DNA of 64,000 nt from Luxibacter massiliensis (GCF_900604355.1 NZ_UWOE01000001.1:2728001-2792000), one strand, 5' to 3'. Counted from the first letter of the stretch, positions 1 to 8,440 are shown. Notes: generated by a model from the letters alone, not told the origin. Translations and numbers: made by a program.

Positions 1-634
1 GGCATATAACTTCTGCTAATAGTTCTTCCTCCAGGGTCTTGCCGCCTTCCATAGTCTCCAGCAGCTTCTCTCCTGACAATTCATCCACAGGTGTGGTGAT
101 AATCGGCGCCTTTGGGTTCAGCTCCCGCAGAATCCCGCAGCTTTCCTGGATTTTAGCATTATCTGCTTTATCAGTACGGCTCAGGATAATGGCCCCAGCA
201 AACTCAATTTGGTTTCCAAAAAATTCACCAAAATTATTTCTATAGATCCGGCATTTAGTGACATCCACGACAGTGGTAAAACTATTCAGCTCTGCGGAGA
301 TTTTCTCCTGTACTTCTTTAACTGCTTTTATGACATCAGAAAGTTTCCCCACCCCTGAAGGTTCTATTAAAATCCTGTCTGGATGATACGTATCAACTAC
401 CTCCTGCAGAGATTTTCCAAAGTCACCAACAAGAGAACAACAGATGCATCCGGAATTCATCTCCCGGATTTCAATACCCGATTCCTTCAGAAATCCGCCG
501 TCAATACCAATTTCACCAAATTCATTTTCAATGAGCACGACCTGCTCGCCTACAAATGCTTCTTTTAACAGTTTTTTGATAAGGGTTGTCTTTCCAGCCC
601 CGAGAAATCCTGAAATTATATCAATTTTTGTCAT
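1..634 (-). CDS. CobW/P47K family G3E GTPase (C-terminus cut by window edge)
   Basis: Read on the minus strand from an ATG at 634 with a GGAGG-type ribosome site just upstream (641-646); the frame stays open to base 1, so the C-terminus lies outside the window. The N-terminus has a P-loop GFLGAGKTT (about residues 9-17), followed by an ENEFGEIGID stretch and the CxCC metal motif GCICC (C63, C65, C66). These are the hallmarks of the CobW/YjiA/ZNG1 branch of G3E GTPases, cytosolic metallochaperones that load Zn, Co or Ni into client proteins. Which metal and client are involved cannot be told from this part. It is a single gene with about 200 bases of A+T-rich spacer before exoA. Family call is firm; substrate unknown. 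Confidence 0.88.
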   Translation of the reverse strand, partial: MTKIDIISGFLGAGKTTLIKKLLKEAFVGEQVVLIENEFGEIGIDGGFLKESGIEIREMNSGCICCSLVGDFGKSLQEVVDTYHPDRILIEPSGVGKLSDVIKAVKEVQEKISAELNSFTTVVDVTKCRIYRNNFGEFFGNQIEFAGAIILSRTDKADNAKIQESCGILRELNPKAPIITTPVDELSGEKLLETMEGGKTLEEELLAEVIC

Positions 635-830
635 TTATGTCCCTCCCAGTATTCTTTCATATTGTTATACAGCCACTCTGTTATTAAAGTGTATTTGAAA
701 CTTAATTTGCCTGTCTGGCAATTCCAATCAATACTCTATTAATTTTAATTCAAAGATATGATTAATGCTGAGTTGATTAAATTTCCCCAAAGCACAGGGC
801 CAGGTTACAGCCAAACGGATATAAAAAATA

Positions 831-1583
831 TCACATGCACTCCAGAACAATGGGGCAGTGGTCAGATCCCATAACATCTGTCAATATTCCTGCGCCCACC
901 AGCCTCTCTTTCAGCGCTTCTGACACACAGAAATAATCAATACGCCAGCCTGCATTCTTTTCCCTGGCCTTAAACCGATATGACCACCAGGAATATATCC
1001 CCTCCTGTTCCGGATAGAAATAGCGGAAAGTGTCTATAAAGCCAGCTTCCAGAAGTTCTGTAAATTTCTGCCTTTCTTCATCTGTAAATCCTGCATTTTT
1101 TCTGTTCGTCTTTGGATTTTTCAAATCAATTTCCTGATGTGCCACGTTCATATCCCCCGTCACCACCACCGGCTTTTTCTCCTCCAGCCTTTTTAAGTAG
1201 GCACGGAAATCATCCTCCCACCTCATCCGGTAGTCCAGCCTGGCAAGTTCATTCTGGGAATTAGGTGTGTAAACAGTCACAAAATAAAAATCTTCAAATT
1301 CCAGGGTAATTACACGCCCCTCTTGGTCATGTTCTTCCATACCGATCCCATACGAAAATGAAAGCGGCTCTTTCTTGGTAAATACTGCGGTCCCCGAATA
1401 TCCTTTTTTAACTGCATAATTCCAATATTGATAATATCCCTCTAATTCCAGGCTGAGCTGCCCTTCCTGCATCTTGGTTTCCTGGATACAGAAAATATCA
1501 GCATCCGCCTCCTTAAAAAATTCCAGAAACCCCTTCTGGACACATGCCCGGATACCATTTACATTCCAAGATATAAACTTCAT
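831..1583 (-). CDS. exoA: Exodeoxyribonuclease III (AP endonuclease, ExoA/Xth family)
   Basis: About 250 residues, the usual length for the family. It cleaves DNA 5' of abasic sites and has 3'-5' exonuclease/3'-phosphatase activity in base excision repair. Visible motifs: N-terminal KFISWNVNGIR (Asn ligand), IQETK (metal-binding Glu35), TGDMNVAH (Asp/Asn pair), WRIDYF and C-terminal GSDHCPI with the catalytic Asp-His. The frame extends 27 codons upstream, but the start at 1583 is preferred: MKFISWNVNG is the conserved N-terminus and a GGAGGC ribosome site (1588-1593) lies just before it. It is the last gene downstream of truA in the same direction, with about 180 bases between, so it may have its own promoter. 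Confidence 0.95.
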   Translation of the reverse strand: MKFISWNVNGIRACVQKGFLEFFKEADADIFCIQETKMQEGQLSLELEGYYQYWNYAVKKGYSGTAVFTKKEPLSFSYGIGMEEHDQEGRVITLEFEDFYFVTVYTPNSQNELARLDYRMRWEDDFRAYLKRLEEKKPVVVTGDMNVAHQEIDLKNPKTNRKNAGFTDEERQKFTELLEAGFIDTFRYFYPEQEGIYSWWSYRFKAREKNAGWRIDYFCVSEALKERLVGAGILTDVMGSDHCPIVLECM

Positions 1584-1702
1584 ATATGCCTCCTCTATGT
1601 GTATGATAAAATTTAGGGAGCCAAACCAACTGCCTCGGACAGAAAATATGGCACCCCATGACATCTTCTATCTTCCGCTTTAGTTCCTCTCCCCTCTTAG
1701 GC

Positions 1703-1733
1703 CTGGCAGCAGCGCTTTATACTGCACTGCCAG
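1703..1733 (-). other. Hairpin in the truA-exoA spacer
   Basis: Inverted repeat CTGGCAG (1703-1709) / CTGCCAG (1727-1733) about 30 bases beyond the truA stop codon. No run of T follows on the minus strand, so it is at best a weak terminator or a processing/stability hairpin. Confidence 0.3.
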
Positions 1734-1764
1734 CCATAGCTTCACGGCAGCTTAAACCAACTGC

Positions 1765-2499
1765 CTAATAACAAACCTCTTTTAAAAACAATCCATGGGC
1801 GGGAGCAAGAAACCCCGCATCCTCCCTTTTACCTCTATCGAGAATCTTTAACATATCTTCAGGACTGCGCCTGCCTGTCCCGACCTCCAGCAGTGTCCCT
1901 GTCAATATCCGTACCATATGGTACAAAAAACCAGTCCCATAATACTCTATCCTGATTTTTTCTGCCTGTCTCTCGATGATTATATCATAAATTGTCCTGG
2001 TTGTGGACTTTTCCTCCTTTTTATCCGTAAATCCAGCAAAATCATAGGTTCCCACCAGATAACCCGCCGCCTTTTCCATAGCTTCCACGTCTAATTTATA
2101 AGGAAAGTGGCAGCAATATTTTCTTGTGAATACATCTGGCTTTTCACGTGTATCCACAAAGTACTCATATTTCTTTCCTTTTGCATTCAGCCGTGCATGA
2201 AAACCGTTTCTAACCAGGGACATGTCCCTTACCCTAATATCCTCAGGAAGCCTTTCATTTAACCTGGCACAAAAATCGATCTCTGTCACTTTTCCTGGAA
2301 GGACAACACTGGCGGTCTGTCCCTTTGCATGAACACCGCTGTCCGTACGTCCAGACCCGTCTATCTGGGTACTGCGCCCTGTCACTTCACTGATGGTCTT
2401 CTCCAATATCCCCTGCACCGTATGCTGAGTCGTACTCTGCCTCTGCCAGCCCTGGTATCTGCTTCCGTCATACACTATATTTAACTTATAAGTCCGCAT
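1765..2499 (-). CDS. truA: tRNA pseudouridine(38-40) synthase TruA
   Basis: 244 residues, full length. Converts uridines 38-40 of tRNA anticodon arms to pseudouridine. The catalytic motif GRTDSGVHA places the nucleophile at Asp53. Other family blocks visible are VYDGSRYQGWQRQ near the N-terminus and FLYHMVRILTGTLLEVG in the C-terminal half. The start overlaps the end of the upstream ABC ATPase gene by 14 bases, so it is translationally linked to the oligopeptide-type ABC operon. In many Firmicutes truA follows ecfA/ecfT; here it follows opp-type genes, an unusual neighbour. Confidence 0.96.
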   Translation of the reverse strand: MRTYKLNIVYDGSRYQGWQRQSTTQHTVQGILEKTISEVTGRSTQIDGSGRTDSGVHAKGQTASVVLPGKVTEIDFCARLNERLPEDIRVRDMSLVRNGFHARLNAKGKKYEYFVDTREKPDVFTRKYCCHFPYKLDVEAMEKAAGYLVGTYDFAGFTDKKEEKSTTRTIYDIIIERQAEKIRIEYYGTGFLYHMVRILTGTLLEVGTGRRSPEDMLKILDRGKREDAGFLAPAHGLFLKEVCY

Positions 2500-3166
2500 A
2501 TTCCTCCACTTTCCTGTCTTTTAAGAAGAGTACCCTGCTGCACAGCATACTCACCACATCTAAATCATGGGAAACAAATAAATAACAAATTTTTTCACTC
2601 TCCTGCAGTTCCTGCAAAAGTCTAATCATTTGTGCCTGTACAGTTACATCCAGGGCAGACAGGGGTTCATCTGCCAGTATAAATTTTGTCCCTGTCATAA
2701 GGGCCAGAGCAATACTGACTCTTTGCCTCTGCCCTCCGCTCAGTTCTCTGGGGTAACGGCCGTAATAATCTGGGGTGAGATGTACCCGCTCCAGCATTTC
2801 CTCCACTTTTCTCCTGCGCCCTTCTCTCGTACTTTCCCCCCTGACTTTCAATGGTTCCTCCAGAATCCACCCTATAGTCTTTTTAGGATTTAAAGACCGG
2901 AAAGGATCCTGGAATACCATTTGTGGGTATTTTGTATAATGAATAATTTCTCCATCGTAATCCTTCAAAAGTCCCAGGACACACTTACACAGTGTAGATT
3001 TCCCACTGCCGCTCTCTCCTACCAGGCCTACTGTCTCTCCCTGGTATAAGGTAAATGAAACTTCTTCAAGGACCTGCCTTCTTTCCCTGCCTTCCCTGTA
3101 AAAGGCATTAACATTTTTCATCTCAAGCACCTTATCTGTCCTGCCTGCCTCAGGCATTTCCCTCAC
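2486..3166 (-). CDS. ABC importer ATPase, OppF/DppF type (short form)
   Basis: ATP-binding subunit of a peptide/nickel-type (family 5) ABC importer; with the adjacent OppD-like subunit it should form the ATPase pair on the cytoplasmic face. Seen: Walker A GESGSGKST (residues 50-58), Q-loop MVFQDPF, signature LSGGQRQRV, Walker B ILADEPLSALD and switch His in FVSHDLDVV. At 226 residues it is short: the C-terminal oligopeptide-transporter extension usual in OppF/DppF is missing, and the frame ends soon after the H-loop region. It overlaps the end of the upstream ATPase gene by 17 bases and truA by 14 bases, so expression is coupled. Confidence 0.9.
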   Translation of the reverse strand: MREMPEAGRTDKVLEMKNVNAFYREGRERRQVLEEVSFTLYQGETVGLVGESGSGKSTLCKCVLGLLKDYDGEIIHYTKYPQMVFQDPFRSLNPKKTIGWILEEPLKVRGESTREGRRRKVEEMLERVHLTPDYYGRYPRELSGGQRQRVSIALALMTGTKFILADEPLSALDVTVQAQMIRLLQELQESEKICYLFVSHDLDVVSMLCSRVLFLKDRKVEEYADL

Positions 3167-3983
3167 CTGCCTTTTCTCTCAAAAATCTATAAAACCCGCT
3201 GCTTTTTGTGCGGCTGGGTATGGCCGCAATCAGTTCTTTTGTATACTGTACTGCAGGGTTCTCAAATATCTGCCGGGCCTCCCCCTGCTCTACCACCTCG
3301 CCGTCCTTCATCACCAGAATACGGCGGCAGAGTGTATTTACCACACGCAGATTGTGAGAGATAAACAATATGCTCATTTTATATTTCTTATTTAGCTTTT
3401 TAAGCAGGCAGAGGATCTCTTCCTGCGTATGCACATCCAGGGCAGTAGTTGGTTCATCGGCAATCAGCAGGCCGGGACGGCAGATCATTGCGGAAGCGAT
3501 CATCACTCTCTGCCGCATACCACCTGATAGTTCATGGGGATATTTATCATATAATTTCTCTGGTTCCTTAAGTTCCACGTCTTCCAGTGCATGCAGAGCC
3601 TTCCTTGTACGTTCTTCTCTCCCCAGGCCTGTATGGAGGAGCAATGCCTCCTCCACCTGTTTTCCGATTTTCATAGTAGGATTCAGGGCAGTCATAGGTT
3701 CCTGAAATATCATGCCAATATTCTGGCCCTGCACTTCCCGCATTTCTCTGGGAGAAAGGTTTAAAAGCTCACGGCCATCCAGCATAATGCTGCCCCCATC
3801 TAGCATAGCCTGCTCTTTTAAGAGGCCTGCCACTGCCAAGGCAGTCATTGTCTTCCCTGATCCTGATTCCCCCACGATCCCAAGGATTTCGCCATCCTGT
3901 ATAGTAAAGGAAATATTTTTCACTACTTTCTGCTCTATCCCTCTGTCTTCAAAATGAACAGACAGATTTGTGACCTCCAGCAT
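3150..3983 (-). CDS. ABC importer ATPase, OppD/DppD type
   Basis: 277 residues. ATPase of a dipeptide/oligopeptide/nickel-type importer. Walker A GESGSGKTM (about 38-46), Q-loop MIFQEPMTALNP, signature ELSGGMRQRV, Walker B LLIADEPTTALDV, switch His in ISHNLRVVNT, and a short C-terminal tail (IFENPAVQYTKELIAAIP) of the oligopeptide-binding-ATPase C-terminal kind. It abuts the upstream permease gene (stop and start share base 3983). Substrate cannot be fixed from the sequence; peptides or nickel chelates are the family options. Confidence 0.92.
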   Translation of the reverse strand: MLEVTNLSVHFEDRGIEQKVVKNISFTIQDGEILGIVGESGSGKTMTALAVAGLLKEQAMLDGGSIMLDGRELLNLSPREMREVQGQNIGMIFQEPMTALNPTMKIGKQVEEALLLHTGLGREERTRKALHALEDVELKEPEKLYDKYPHELSGGMRQRVMIASAMICRPGLLIADEPTTALDVHTQEEILCLLKKLNKKYKMSILFISHNLRVVNTLCRRILVMKDGEVVEQGEARQIFENPAVQYTKELIAAIPSRTKSSGFYRFLREKAGEGNA

Positions 3984-4819
3984 TATCTGCCACCTCCGAA
4001 TCTATCCAAAATCCCTTCACCCAGCATCCCTGTACCAAGAACCATCAATACAAGGAAAAGTCCCGGAAATACAGCGCACCAGGGCCCTCCTGCCAAATAG
4101 GTCTGGGATTCTGCCAGCATCCTCCCCAGGCTGGCATCCGGAGGCTGTACACCTATGCCAAGATAACTTAAACCAGCCTCCGCCAGTGCAGCATTGTTAA
4201 ATCCGATCGTGAGGGCTGATAATAGTGCAGGGAGAGTGTTTGGCAGAATATGGACGAACAGAATTCTCCAGCCAGGCACACCAATCAAGCGGGCGCTGGT
4301 GACATAATCCTCCACACGGCACCTCAGAAACTCTCCTCTGACAATTCTGGCAAAGCTGGGGATAAATGCTATCCCCAGGGCCAGCATTACCTTTACTCTG
4401 CCGCTGCCCCACACACTCACAATTACCAAAGCCAGCAGGACACTTGGGAAAGCCGCTACCGCATCATTGACACGCATCAATGTCTCATCCAGCCAGCCGC
4501 CCATATACCCCGTAACTGCGCCTAATATTATCCCCAGTACCCCGCCTACTAATATAGTCACAACAGCTATCATCATGGTGCTCCCTGCCCCTTCCAGTAC
4601 ACGGCTGAACACATCGCGCCCGAACTGATCCGTACCGAATATATGGGAGAGGGATGGGCCGTTTAGTTTGGCAGCACCCTGCATCTTTTCCGTATCATAG
4701 GGGGTCCAGAAAAACCCCAGCACTGCCATAGCGGACATGGCTAAAGTAAGCACACTGCCAAATAGGAAGTTATAGGAAGTTTTTCCCTGTTTTACTCTTC
4801 TTATTCTTTTATCCTTCAA
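3983..4819 (-). CDS. ABC importer permease, OppC/DppC type
   Basis: Inner-membrane permease with an N-terminal OppC_N-like segment (one TM, then FWTPYDTEKMQ and SLSHIFGTDQFGRDVFSRV) and a C-terminal binding-protein-dependent transport domain of about five TM helices with the EAA-loop region around DYVTSARLIGVPGWRILFVH. The frame is open further, to an ATG at 4876 inside the preceding permease gene. I prefer the TTG at 4819, because it gives the normal family N-terminus and lies 10 bases after that gene's stop with a G-rich ribosome site between. The start is the uncertain part; the family is not. Confidence 0.88.
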   Translation of the reverse strand: MKDKRIRRVKQGKTSYNFLFGSVLTLAMSAMAVLGFFWTPYDTEKMQGAAKLNGPSLSHIFGTDQFGRDVFSRVLEGAGSTMMIAVVTILVGGVLGIILGAVTGYMGGWLDETLMRVNDAVAAFPSVLLALVIVSVWGSGRVKVMLALGIAFIPSFARIVRGEFLRCRVEDYVTSARLIGVPGWRILFVHILPNTLPALLSALTIGFNNAALAEAGLSYLGIGVQPPDASLGRMLAESQTYLAGGPWCAVFPGLFLVLMVLGTGMLGEGILDRFGGGR

Positions 4820-4829
4820 CTTGCACCCC

Positions 4830-5768
4830 CTATATTTCAATCCTTTTATCCAACTTTTGATACAGCAGGTCCACAATCAGATTAATTACAAGTATCACCA
4901 CAGCTATCAGGACGATTACAGCCTCCACCACCGGATAATCACGTTTAGAGATAGCGGATATCAGCGTACGCCCCAGGCCGGGTATTCCAAAAACCTGCTC
5001 TACTACAATACTGTTTGCTAATATATCCCCCATCACGATCCCAAGGAATGTCACCACCGGAAGAATGCCATTTCTAAGGACATGCCTGATCAATATACGC
5101 CAGGGACTGTTTCCCCTGCTCCTGGCTGTCCTTACATAGTCCTGCCGCATCTGGGTGAGCAAAGAGCTTCTCAGCATCCTGGCCGTCATGGCTGCTTTCG
5201 GAAGTGCAATGGCTATGGACGGAAATATCAGATAACTGAGGAACCCACTCATACTATCTGTATAGGATACATAATCTCCCGGGACAAACAGTCTAAAAGT
5301 CAGGCCAAACAGCACTGTCAAAACAATCCCAATAAAAAATGGGGGGACAGACATAATAACCTGATTCAAAACCAGAAAAATGCGGTCCCAAACACCATTT
5401 TCATACCGGGCGCTCAGAATACCCACCGGTATGGAAAATAACAATATAAATGCAAATGACATTAAGGCCAAAGCGGCCGTTATCGGAATCTTATCCCCTA
5501 TCATCTCCCTTACCGGAACCTGATAGGAATATGACACCCCCATATCCCCTGCCAGGAAATCTTTTACCCATTGTCCATAACGCTGCGGCAGGGGACGGTT
5601 TAACCCCATCTCCTCCCGCAGGGCCTGGACCTTCCCCTCAGTAGCCTCCGTCCCCAGGATGGACCTGGCCGGATCACCGGGGATGATCTCAAATGCCAGG
5701 AAGGCCAGTATGCTGACAATTAATAATGCGATTATAAGACCTGTTAATTTTTTTATAAAAAACTTCAT
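4830..5768 (-). CDS. ABC importer permease, OppB/DppB type
   Basis: 312 residues. First permease of the family 5 ABC importer. N-terminal TM (LTGLIIALLIVSILAFLAFE) followed by the OppB_N signature IPGDPARSILG and LNRPLPQRYGQW, then about five more TM helices and the cytoplasmic loop DYVRTARSRGNSPWRIL (EAA-type loop that docks to the ATPases). It follows the binding-protein gene after about 80 bases holding a perfect stem-loop, and is followed by the second permease. Confidence 0.93.
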   Translation of the reverse strand: MKFFIKKLTGLIIALLIVSILAFLAFEIIPGDPARSILGTEATEGKVQALREEMGLNRPLPQRYGQWVKDFLAGDMGVSYSYQVPVREMIGDKIPITAALALMSFAFILLFSIPVGILSARYENGVWDRIFLVLNQVIMSVPPFFIGIVLTVLFGLTFRLFVPGDYVSYTDSMSGFLSYLIFPSIAIALPKAAMTARMLRSSLLTQMRQDYVRTARSRGNSPWRILIRHVLRNGILPVVTFLGIVMGDILANSIVVEQVFGIPGLGRTLISAISKRDYPVVEAVIVLIAVVILVINLIVDLLYQKLDKRIEI

Positions 5769-5785
5769 ACTTGCCCTCCTGTTTC

Positions 5786-5818
5786 AGGACGTAACCTTTT
5801 GCACTTTTGTTACGTCCT
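5786..5818 (-). other. Intercistronic stem-loop between binding protein and permease genes
   Basis: Perfect 10-base inverted repeat AGGACGTAAC (5786-5795) / GTTACGTCCT (5809-5818) with a 13-base loop, located between the solute-binding-protein stop (5849) and the OppB start (5768). It has no T-run, so partial termination or 3' mRNA protection is more likely than full termination. Such hairpins commonly allow more binding protein than permease to be made. Confidence 0.6.
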
Positions 5819-5848
5819 AAATCTACTCAAGACCTGTACCTAAATGGC

Positions 5849-7393
5849 TTATTCCACCATATATATTGCCGCCATGTCTTGCACATACAATGGGTAGAAT
5901 GTATATCCATCGTATTTATTGCTTATGGCAACCAGGTTTGCAAGGTCTTGTATATATACGCTGGCAGCGCGCTCTGCCAGTATGCCCTCTGCTTCTTTAT
6001 AGAGTTGTATCTGTTCTGCCTCGTCTATGGCAGAAACAGCTTCTTTGAATTTTTGGTCGTATTCTGTATCACTGAAATTGATAAAATTGTTTTCTGCATC
6101 AGATGTAAAGCGTTCCAGCATGGCACGGGCAGAGAGGTTAGAGGCATCCACCCCCACCACAGTGGATTGGTAGTCCCGCCCTGCATATACTTTTTCCAGC
6201 CATGTCTCCCATTCCATGGGATTAATCTTTACATTGACCCCGATATTTTTTAACTCCTCCGCAATTACCTGAGCCGTATCCACATGGGGTTGGTCTGCAG
6301 AGCATACGCTGATTTCCAAATCAAATCCGTCGGGATATCCTGCTTCCTCCAGAAGCTTCTTCGCCTTGTCAAAATCCTGCTCATAATACTCCGCATATTC
6401 TTCATCGTAATATTTCTTCAGGCCGGGATACATACTTGTTCCGATACGCACGCCCTTTCCATCGGCTATCAAATCCATGATTTCATCTGGATTGACTGCA
6501 TAACAGAGCGCCTGTCTCACCTTCTCATTATTCAGCGGTTCCACTGCATTATTTAAATATAATGCCTGCACAAGATTCATGGTTCCCTCTTCAATATGAA
6601 ACCCATCCGATAATTCCGCTGCCTGGCCTGAAGTTAAACGCATAGCCATATCAATAGATCCACCCTTTAAATTTGTAACGAGCATATCCGCATCAGCTAT
6701 AATCTTAAATTCCACTTCATCCAAATGTGCTTTATCTCCCCAGTAATCCTGATTCTTTTCCAAAATTACATTTTCCTGAGGACTGCGTGATACATACTTG
6801 AATGGGCCTGTCCCTATCGGCATCGTCTCAAGTTCATTATAATCCTTCGGGATAATTGCAGTCGTCATATAGGCAAGGAATTCTGTGTTCGCCTCTGTCA
6901 GACGGACTTCCACTGTCCTGTCATCTAAAATATTGACACTCTCGATAATAGAATACGCTGATACTAACGGTTCCCCATTTGACGTATCAGCGCATCTGTC
7001 TATCGAATATTTCACATCTTCCGCCGTCACGTCGTTCCCATTATGGAATTTCACCCCATCGCGCAAGGTAAATGTATATACCTTGGCATCATCAGAAATT
7101 ACATAACTGCTGGCTACGGCTTCGGCTAAATTACCATCCTTGTCTGGTTTTACCAGACCTTCATAAATATTAAACAAAACCTCTTTTGTTCCTGCCGCAA
7201 CTGCTTTATGTGGGTCAAGACTGTCTAAATCCTGGGAAATACCTACCCTGATACTCCCTCCCTCGACTGGGTTTCCTGAAAGCTTATTCTCCGTGGTTGA
7301 CGATGCCTTATCCTTATCACCTGAACATCCGCTCAGTGCAATAGTTACAGCCATTGAAAGCACTAAAAGAATTCCTGTTACCTTTCTTTTCAT
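5849..7393 (-). CDS. ABC importer substrate-binding lipoprotein, family 5 (OppA/DppA/NikA)
   Basis: About 514 residues. Signal peptide with lipobox LSGC (Cys near residue 24), so a membrane-anchored lipoprotein on the outer face. The body matches SBP_bac_5: GGSIRVGISQDLDSLDPHK, then VYTFTLRDGVKFHNG (the family signature), IGTGPFKYV, and a C-terminal domain with VNPDEIMDLIADG. The start is placed at ATG 7393, preceded by AAGGAGACAGAC; a TTG six codons upstream falls inside this ribosome site. It is the first gene of the operon to exoA and has a clear promoter at 7441-7469. Ligand unknown (peptide or metal chelate). Confidence 0.93.
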   Translation of the reverse strand: MKRKVTGILLVLSMAVTIALSGCSGDKDKASSTTENKLSGNPVEGGSIRVGISQDLDSLDPHKAVAAGTKEVLFNIYEGLVKPDKDGNLAEAVASSYVISDDAKVYTFTLRDGVKFHNGNDVTAEDVKYSIDRCADTSNGEPLVSAYSIIESVNILDDRTVEVRLTEANTEFLAYMTTAIIPKDYNELETMPIGTGPFKYVSRSPQENVILEKNQDYWGDKAHLDEVEFKIIADADMLVTNLKGGSIDMAMRLTSGQAAELSDGFHIEEGTMNLVQALYLNNAVEPLNNEKVRQALCYAVNPDEIMDLIADGKGVRIGTSMYPGLKKYYDEEYAEYYEQDFDKAKKLLEEAGYPDGFDLEISVCSADQPHVDTAQVIAEELKNIGVNVKINPMEWETWLEKVYAGRDYQSTVVGVDASNLSARAMLERFTSDAENNFINFSDTEYDQKFKEAVSAIDEAEQIQLYKEAEGILAERAASVYIQDLANLVAISNKYDGYTFYPLYVQDMAAIYMVE

Positions 7394-7440
7394 GTCTGTC
7401 TCCTTCTTCAAATAACCTTCATTATTAATTTGTCGATTAT

Positions 7441-7469
7441 ATTTTATAAGATTTATCTGATATTGGCAA
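7441..7469 (-). promoter_or_regulatory. Sigma-A promoter of the opp-type operon
   Basis: On the minus strand: -35 TTGCCA (7464-7469), 17-base spacer, -10 TAAAAT (7441-7446). It lies about 50 bases upstream of the binding-protein start. It is divergent from the RNA-candidate promoter at 7592-7620. Confidence 0.65.
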
Positions 7470-7591
7470 GTATTTCATCACATACAATTTTTTGCCTATA
7501 CATTGGCTGCCCATACAGACCTTTAAAATCGGACAATTCAATCCGTACTTATGAAACACAAGTATATACTCCTGTTAGGGAGGTGTATTCA

Positions 7592-7620
7592 TTGACATTA
7601 TACTATTTATCCCTTAAAAT
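7592..7620 (+). promoter_or_regulatory. Near-consensus sigma-A promoter driving the structured RNA candidate
   Basis: -35 TTGACA (7592-7597), 17-base spacer, -10 TAAAAT (7615-7620). Predicted start of transcription is near 7627. No credible reading frame with a ribosome site follows; the next gene has its own promoter at 7858-7885. The promoter therefore appears to serve a non-coding transcript. Confidence 0.7.
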
Positions 7621-7626
7621 TTTAGT

Positions 7627-7822
7627 CAAAGGCCCTGATGCGAGCATACGGGACAGCACACTGGCAGCAATGCAGGCACCGGGGCATCAGACCCTCCCGG
7701 CAGCCTCCAGCTGGACATGTGAGCATGTCCGCCTGGCTGGTTGCCCGCAGGAATACACCAACGGTATATTATATGCACTAACCCCAAAACTCCCTTGGCT
7801 CCGGGTTCTTAGGCCTCATTGA
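7627..7822 (+). ncRNA. Structured non-coding RNA candidate, copy A (family not identified)
   Basis: This fills most of the 513-base gap between the opp operon and the nitroreductase. Downstream of a strong promoter I see a closing helix AGGCC (7630-7634) / GGCCT (7812-7816), a 7-bp helix CTGATGC (7635-7641) / GCATCAG (7684-7690), and a hairpin GGACATG-TGAG-CATGTCC (7713-7730) extended by CCAGC (7707-7711) / GCTGG (7736-7740). The block TTGCCCGCAGGAAT (7741-7754) follows. A diverged copy lies at 38091-38252: the same blocks occur in the same order, and the equivalent helix there has compensatory changes with exactly the same 44-base spacing. This supports conserved RNA structure. It could be the clostridial raiA RNA or another known family; I cannot confirm that by eye. 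Confidence 0.6.
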
Positions 7823-7857
7823 ATATTAGTAGTTCAATAAGTACAGGAAAACAGACT

Positions 7858-7885
7858 TTGACAGCAAGGCATACGCAAATATTAT
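7858..7885 (+). promoter_or_regulatory. Probable promoter of the nitroreductase pair
   Basis: -35 TTGACA (7858-7863), 16-base spacer, -10 TATTAT (7880-7885), about 20 bases before the ATG at 7907. Confidence 0.55.
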
Positions 7886-7906
7886 ACGAAAGAGAGGGTA
7901 TTAACT

Positions 7907-8440
7907 ATGAATGTAACAGAAGCTATCAACACCCGCAGGAGTATACGGAAGTTCAAAGATACTCCAGTAGGGCATGACCTCCTGCTTCGTTTGGCTGACG
8001 CCGGACGCCTGGCCCCAAGTGCCAGTAATCTCCAGGCCTGGAAGTTTATCTTCCTCACAGAAAAAGAACTTGTGGGCAAAATCAGTCTATTCAGTCCAGG
8101 ATTAAGCGGCAATCCGCCCATCATCCTTATTATATGTTCTGACATGGCCTACGCCCTTGAACATGGTTCCCGTAATTCCGAGATTTATGGCTGTATGATG
8201 GACGCCTCTATGGCCGCTGAAAATATCATGTTAAAGGCACAGGAGGAAGGACTTGGGACCTGTGCAGTCAAATCCTATAATGATGCCGCTGTGCGTAAGA
8301 TCCTTAGCCTCCCGGATACATACCGGATAGAACTGCTTCTCTCCATTGGGTGGCCAGATGGAGAGCCACGGATTCCCCGCAGGAAAAAGCTTGAGGAAGT
8401 CGTAACTTTTAACGGATGGAGGAAAGACAATGAATCATAG
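7907..8440 (+). CDS. Nitroreductase family FMN-dependent oxidoreductase
   Basis: 177 residues. N-terminal signature INTRRSIRKFKDTPV (FMN phosphate-binding Arg residues) and SASNLQAWKFIF, then a C-terminal GLGTCAVKSYNDAAVRKIL and LLLSIGWPDGEPRIP. These are typical of small NAD(P)H:FMN nitroreductases, cytosolic homodimers that reduce nitroaromatics, quinones or flavins. It ends 11 bases inside the next small gene, so the two are translationally coupled. Natural substrate not predictable. Confidence 0.9.
   Translation: MNVTEAINTRRSIRKFKDTPVGHDLLLRLADAGRLAPSASNLQAWKFIFLTEKELVGKISLFSPGLSGNPPIILIICSDMAYALEHGSRNSEIYGCMMDASMAAENIMLKAQEEGLGTCAVKSYNDAAVRKILSLPDTYRIELLLSIGWPDGEPRIPRRKKLEEVVTFNGWRKDNES

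Noticed and set aside
1584..1664. N-terminal extension of exonuclease III
   Set aside because: The conserved protein begins at MKFISWNVNG with a good ribosome site; the extra 27 residues have no support.
7430..7822. Open frame of 130 codons on the plus strand across the opp-nitroreductase gap
   Set aside because: No ribosome site, no protein-like composition, it begins upstream of and crosses the promoter at 7592-7620, and the region shows RNA-structure conservation instead.
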